Assembly (NCBI RefSeq): GCF_000471905.2
Contig: NW_006500346.1
Span: 3,793,697 to 3,857,696 of the forward strand
Origin: Amborella trichopoda
Lineage: Eukaryota > Streptophyta > Magnoliopsida > Amborellales > Amborellaceae
Length of the DNA: 64,000 bases
Reading direction: 5' to 3'
This document shows, one piece after another, positions 59,401 to 64,000 of this stretch (position 1 is the first letter of the stretch; the number at the start of each line of letters is the position of its first letter). Made by a program: the position numbers and the translations under genes. The notes under the pieces are model-generated. The model did no database searches. It saw nothing but the letters and a program-made list of their open reading frames with translations, and was not told the origin of the DNA.

Positions 59401-62400
59401 CTCTTGTTGTGCTCATAGATTACGTGGATTGGATCAAATTTTGTCAAAAAAAAAAAAACTTTGTTGCGGTCTTCATTATCTTAAGTTGGATTACCATGAT
59501 GCTAAAAATAATAATCGGCAATGTGGTTCCAAACTTGTATTGAGACTCATATAAGAACACCTTCATTAGCAATAATTGTTTGCCCAAAATGTGTCGGTCA
59601 ATTTGGTTATGACTCCAAATATGTATAGTAACTAGAGAAACTAACGCACAAACAATTTCACCTAGATTTGTATATATCAATGAGTTCAGGAGGAGTTTCT
59701 GAGACTTCCAATCTCTGTTTCATTTCCATCAAATTGATAAACAGATTTGAACACTCTTGATTCGGGCCTTGAAACATATTATAGACCTTAATAGAAAGTA
59801 AAATGGAAAATACAGCACCAAAGAGTTGAATTTTAAAATCAAACCACTTCGAGTTGTCATATGCTCACTTTAGATTTGAACTAAAGCCGGCTGGAACAAC
59901 CATGGTGATAAGCTTATTTCAAATGTGAATTGAAACGAATTACTATCAAGATTTATTTGAGGAAATTTGGATTTGTTGCTTTTCCGTAGCTATCGGTACT
60001 TAAACCAGTATGTAAATGAATTGACAATATATGGTACTTGCTTCCAGATGATGCCACTTCCTGACAGTGAATACTTTTTGAGTTGAGATTTTGCATGCTG
60101 ATAGAGGACATTGAGATCAACGTAATGGTCTAAATTTCACCTCAAATGGATAAGTAACAAGTGACTGAGATATGCCATGTCAAAGTTAACTCATTTCTAC
60201 TTCTGATTTTGATAGCAAATGAGCTCGTTTTGGGCCCAACCGCTTTTGGCTCAAGGAATTATGGACCTTGAAAGCTTGGTATCCTTGTAGAAGAGTTCTT
60301 GAGGAACACCCCGAGAAATTTCATGAGAAACGTCCTTGTATATTGGGAGATATGTCAGACCAGCGGTCAGACTATTGCATGGTTTTGAAGCTCATGTTTT
60401 AAATCCAACTGCTTTTCAATGGGAAATCCATGGGGTACTGCCTTCACATCGTTTATAGGGCACTACTTTAGAAATCTACCCTTTCAATTCCTTGAGAAAG
60501 CCCCTCATAAATTGAAAGAAATCTCTATTTTAGTGGTCGGGGTCATCCTACCTCTGATGAACATGCATCTGGTTGCCTGTGGATATAAGCCTTGGCTACC
60601 TCTACGCATGAATGAGAGGTCAAATCATCTCCAAAGGAGCTGAAACGTTTGAAAGATGCTTATTATGCCTCAACCCTGATTTCCAGGAACTTTCAAGTCA
60701 ATCCCAAACATCATGAAGGGACTGGCAGTCAGGCCATAATATCCTGGCGACCGGTAAGTTTGGAGATGTATCAAGTGAAGTCCAAATTTTATGGAATTTG
60801 GGTGAGAGGCCCTGATGTGAATATCTACAAAGTGCTACCCCATTCTGATATCATTGGATGGGGTTTCACGTAGACCTGCCGCTAGAGCCCCCTCATGGCA
60901 AACAATGTTTGTTATGACATACCAAATCTTATCCAAACTTCCCCAAATTTTGTGAGGAGACACATGGCCTTGAGAATATGTGTCCCAATGTTTGGTCTCA
61001 ACCCGAGACAATTTGACAGTCTTTGATTGACCGGTCATTAAGATATGTATGGTGACCGGCTATTAGGGCTCTCAGGACATATCAGGCCTTGGATGTTTAG
61101 TCCTAACTTTATCATCCTTCATTTATGATGCTTGATGTATGACACTTCAGAATATCCTGGAGATTCTAATGTTGATTATATCATATGCATAACGATCAAT
61201 AACAAAGCTTACATGTCTTGACAGTTGCCCATTTCTGTTTATCTCCTCGTTTGAGACCATTCACCCTGCTTGACCTTGAATCCCTCTAGTGTGTTTAATC
61301 CTGAATAAGAGTTCAAAACCACACCAAACAGTATTTATATAGCCTTATTATCAATAAAAGAAAAATCGGCCTTGTTCTTCATCTGCATCTATATCCAGCT
61401 TTTCTGCCTCAACCTGGTTTTCGTTTGGTTGCCATAAGTGGGACCTCGAAGAAGCTGGAGGACTTAGGAAGCCGATGTTTGCAATAATCCAGGGATCAGA
61501 ATCTACACCAGATGTGTAGAACTCAATAACTTCATTCCCTCTCAGGGTTATGCAGTCTCTACTCTTGATTTTGGAATATGGAGTGAAGCATTTAAACCCT
61601 TTACCAGAAGTGTCACCTACACAATGTCTACCTAATTGTATGCATGTGACTGTCCTCATGCCTTCTAACATGTAGATCTCAGATTCCATTCATGACATTG
61701 TGATTAGTCCATTTCTTGTATTGCTCTAATTATTTGGCTGTGATGATTCATTGTAATTCTAAGTTTTCCTTGACCTTTTCAGGTATTGGGCTCCTGCACT
61801 TGGTTTTCTGATGTTCGCTGTTGGAGTAAATTCAACTACTAAAGATTTCTTAGAGGCAGTTAAAAGACCGGGTGTTATTGCTGCTGGCTTCGCTGGTCAA
61901 TACATCATCAAGCCTCTTCTAGGATATATTTTGGGTACCATTGCAGTATCTCATTTGCGTCTTCCTGATCCTATTGGTGAGACATTCAGTTCTACTTTTG
62001 TTTATGTCTTTTGACAATTGGAGAAGAGGTGTACAAGATTGTGAATGAAACTACTCATGCAGGTTCTGGGATAATGTTAGTTTCTTGTGTTAGTGGGGCA
62101 CAGCTTTCAAATTATGCCACTTTCCTAACAGACCCAGCTATGGCTCCCTTAAGCATAGTTATGACATCATTGTCGACAGCTACAGCTGTTTTTATTACAC
62201 CCTTCCTATCGCTTCTACTCATTGGAAAGCGCTTGCCTGTTGATGTTCGAGGAATGATGACTAGTATAATGCAGATTGTAATTGCACCAATTGCTGCTGG
62301 CCTGCTTTTGAATAGGTGATCATCTTCATGACTCTAATTGCATGCTTGTGTTCTCTATGCCAATTTTTAACTTGGGAATCCATCCTTCATTTAAGTATTT

Positions 62401-64000
62401 AATTAGGTCTTGTCAAACTAAATTTAGATTGCAATGCTTCTGATATGATCAACATGCTTTGCATGTCAAGTTCAGCGCCTATATGAGTTAACATTTTGTT
62501 GCTCTGTACTTGTTTGGACATCATACCTGAAAGGTGTTATCTTCTAATTAATAATTTTAGGACTGCACAGCATTTTCTATTTGGCAATTGGACTATACCA
62601 CTAGGAATAAACTCTAGGCTAGGTGGTCAGGGTGGCATGGTGCTATAATGTGCCGTCTTGAGTTTGATTGCTACCACACCTCTTCCCCATTAAACTTCCC
62701 AAAAGGAATCGGGCCTAGGATCGACTGTTTAGCAGTTGATTTTAGCAATGCTACATCTCAAGTTCGACTTCTACCACTGAACTACCCAAAAAAAAAGAAA
62801 TCTAGGACTACACAGCACTGTGTAGTTTTGCTTGTTACTAGTCGCATGGATGGTCCTTTGTGCTATCTTTCCAAAGTTGGGAACTTGTTAGGCAATTCAT
62901 TAGTGTAGATTGCCATGTGTCTTGTAAGATGGCCAAACACGCTATGCCTGCCACTGAATAGCTGGACATAATGATAAAAAGCACTTCACTTCTTTTGATC
63001 TCAGTTATTGAATGACAAGCGTTCCGTTTATTTGTTTTGCATGAATACTGACAAGAGGCTGGTTTATATACAAGAGTTCCGTTTTTTTTTTGCATGAATA
63101 TTGACAAGAGGCTGGTTTATATTAAGGTTGGATTTTGCCATTTAAAACAATGTGTCCAAAGAGATGACTGAGTATTTTATTCATGCAACCTGCTAGATTT
63201 AATTTGGATTATACTTGTGGCTCATGGTGCTTTTTTGTTAGGAGTTATTCACTTTCAAGTATTTGTACAAGAGACCATTTACTTTTTGTACAAGAAGGTC
63301 ACAATTATTATTGTCCTTTAAATTTCAAAATAGGTAGTTGTAAGAGTGTCATTGAATATATATAAAGTTCCAAAAAAAAATTCTCGGACTTCTTGATTCA
63401 TCTTAAGCCATCCAATTTGACATCTTATGTGTGGGAATAGTTGTAACCTCCTTGTAATAAAGATAAATAGTCTCGTTATAGACAATCCATATCCATATAT
63501 ATATATATGGGCAGTGATTTCATGCAACGGTTGTATCATAGTATAATGCAACAATCTTCCAAAACCATATTAGGGCCATTTGTTTTATCCAAATTTTGAA
63601 ATATACGCTCTTTTCATTCTAACGAACAATCACAAATAAAAGCAAATTTGAAAATGGAACCTAAAAACAATTTTTTTAGCCCAATTAACATAGGCCGCCC
63701 ATTTTGATAAGATGCTTAGATCTAGGCCATAAAATGATTTTTTTCTTTTCCAATTTTTTCGATGGTTTTATTATCATTAGATGAACAATGTTAAAAAAGA
63801 AAAAATTGATTTTGAGTTTGTGGAGGATAAGATCTTGAAATTCACCAAATGAATGGTTTATATTCGTTGTTGGAGGGGACTAATTTTGACCATATCTAGG
63901 GTTCAAATTGAACTTTTTTTTTTATGGGATTGATTATTGAGATGAAGAGAGAGTGTGTACAAACTTTTGGGTCAGACATATACCACAAACATGGTTTTTT
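56457..64000 (+). CDS. BASS5: Plastid bile acid:sodium symporter family transporter, BASS5-like (partial)
   Basis: Seven exons with consistent phases: 56457-56571, 56695-56742, 56913-56999, 57124-57221, 58817-58947, 61783-61976, 62063-62315. They encode about 308 residues; the family has about 400-430, so about 100 C-terminal residues lie past the right edge. The N-terminus (MSSANSGALLQSPSSFPAPL, then RFSRWK) is Ser/Pro-rich and poor in acidic residues, like a chloroplast transit peptide. Membrane segments start at ILPHVVIASTVLALIFPPSF, then ALGFLMFAVGVN, GQYIIKPLLGYILGT, MLVSCVSGAQLSNYATFL, SIVMTSLSTATAVFITPF and MTSIMQIVIAPIAAGLLL. QLSN and the following SLSTA match the sodium-binding S/N and S/T positions of bacterial ASBT. 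BASS5 relatives move 2-keto acids or similar organic anions across the plastid envelope; the substrate here is unknown. Start is the ATG giving a transit-like peptide. BASS5 is the closest plant BASS I recognise. Confidence 0.82.
57428..57900. repeat. hAT-like MITE in BASS intron 4
   Basis: The left end has CAATGTCATAAC and GGACTCGGCCCTGGCC; the right end on the minus strand has ACTAGTGTTTAACTAGTC and ACTCGGCCCCTGGCTGAG. The interior is A-rich. Related ACTCGG/CGAGT sequences occur at 28868-29935 and 32400-32615. Confidence 0.45.
58948..61782. other. Long BASS intron 5 with unassigned inserted DNA
   Basis: A 2.8-kb intron. An A-run near 59446-59458 could end a retroposon. The part 59850-61700 is less AT-rich than other introns and has repeated TGACCGG/GACCGGT motifs, consistent with an inserted LTR-type element, but no recognisable protein. 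An open minus-strand stretch of 112 residues lies at 61351-61689 and matches nothing I know. Confidence 0.4.
62600..62790 (+). repeat. SINE-like repeats with pol III B-box motifs
   Basis: Two adjoining pieces: one with GGCTAGGTGGTCAGGG and GAGTTTGATTGCTACC, the other with TAGCAATGCTACATCTCAAG and TTCGACTTCTACC. Both look like tRNA-derived A/B box pairs. The second matches 37710-37765. Confidence 0.4.
63018..63125 (+). repeat. Tandem duplication of about 48-50 bp
   Basis: GTTCCGTTT, TTGCATGAATA and TGACAAGAGGCTGGTTTATA recur in the same order at a spacing of about 50 bp within the last visible BASS intron. Confidence 0.8.
63270..63490 (-). repeat. MITE family B, copy 2 (opposite orientation)
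   Basis: Carries CCATTTACTTTTTGTACAAG at one end and TCTCGTTATAGACAATCC at the other. The interior has GCCATCCAATTTGACATCTT, the reverse of the sequence in the copy at 52377-52610. Confidence 0.7.
63491..64000. other. BASS intron to the window edge
   Basis: AT-rich intron sequence with no further exon of the transporter recognised and no clear repeat. Confidence 0.5.

Overview
This is plant nuclear DNA, most likely from a eudicot and probably a woody one. It is AT-rich and carries intron-rich genes with GT-AG splice sites. It also holds a plant pararetrovirus of the Caulimoviridae, Copia LTR elements, RTE and L1 LINE pieces, tRNA-derived SINEs and many MITEs. Two runs of N mark assembly gaps (1-548 and 29358-29518). 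The species cannot be named from the sequence. All calls come from reading by eye; no search or alignment program was run.

Region 549-19028 is a repeat block. Its core is a cluster of endogenous pararetrovirus DNA (about 2397-17822) with a florendovirus-like gene set: movement protein, coat protein with zinc knuckle, aspartic protease, reverse transcriptase, RNase H and a second ORF of unknown function. Two large, closely related partial genomes lie in opposite orientations, with movement-protein segments at the outer edges. The cluster is broken. It sits inside a PIF/Harbinger-like element (2290-19025) that has matching terminal inverted repeats and TTA on both sides. About 45 bp of that element is repeated at both edges of the viral block.

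Three host genes follow, all on the + strand. (1) A cyclophilin of the CYP18-1/PPIL3 type (about 19871-32170) has five coding exons giving 160 residues. Its start codon probably lies alone at the end of the first exon, and its second intron is about 10.8 kb and carries an old Copia element and a microsatellite with a gap. (2) An FHA-domain coiled-coil protein of 911 residues (39578-49830) has 13 coding exons. (3) A plastid-targeted bile acid:sodium symporter family protein of BASS5 type starts at 56457 and runs off the right edge; the seven exons seen encode about 308 residues.

The intergenic stretches and long introns hold several small transposon families. One MITE family has four copies across the window, and another has two copies in opposite orientation. 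The three genes look like unrelated housekeeping genes: proline isomerisation (probably spliceosomal), a phospho-dependent binding scaffold, and plastid metabolite transport. Nothing suggests they work as a cluster.
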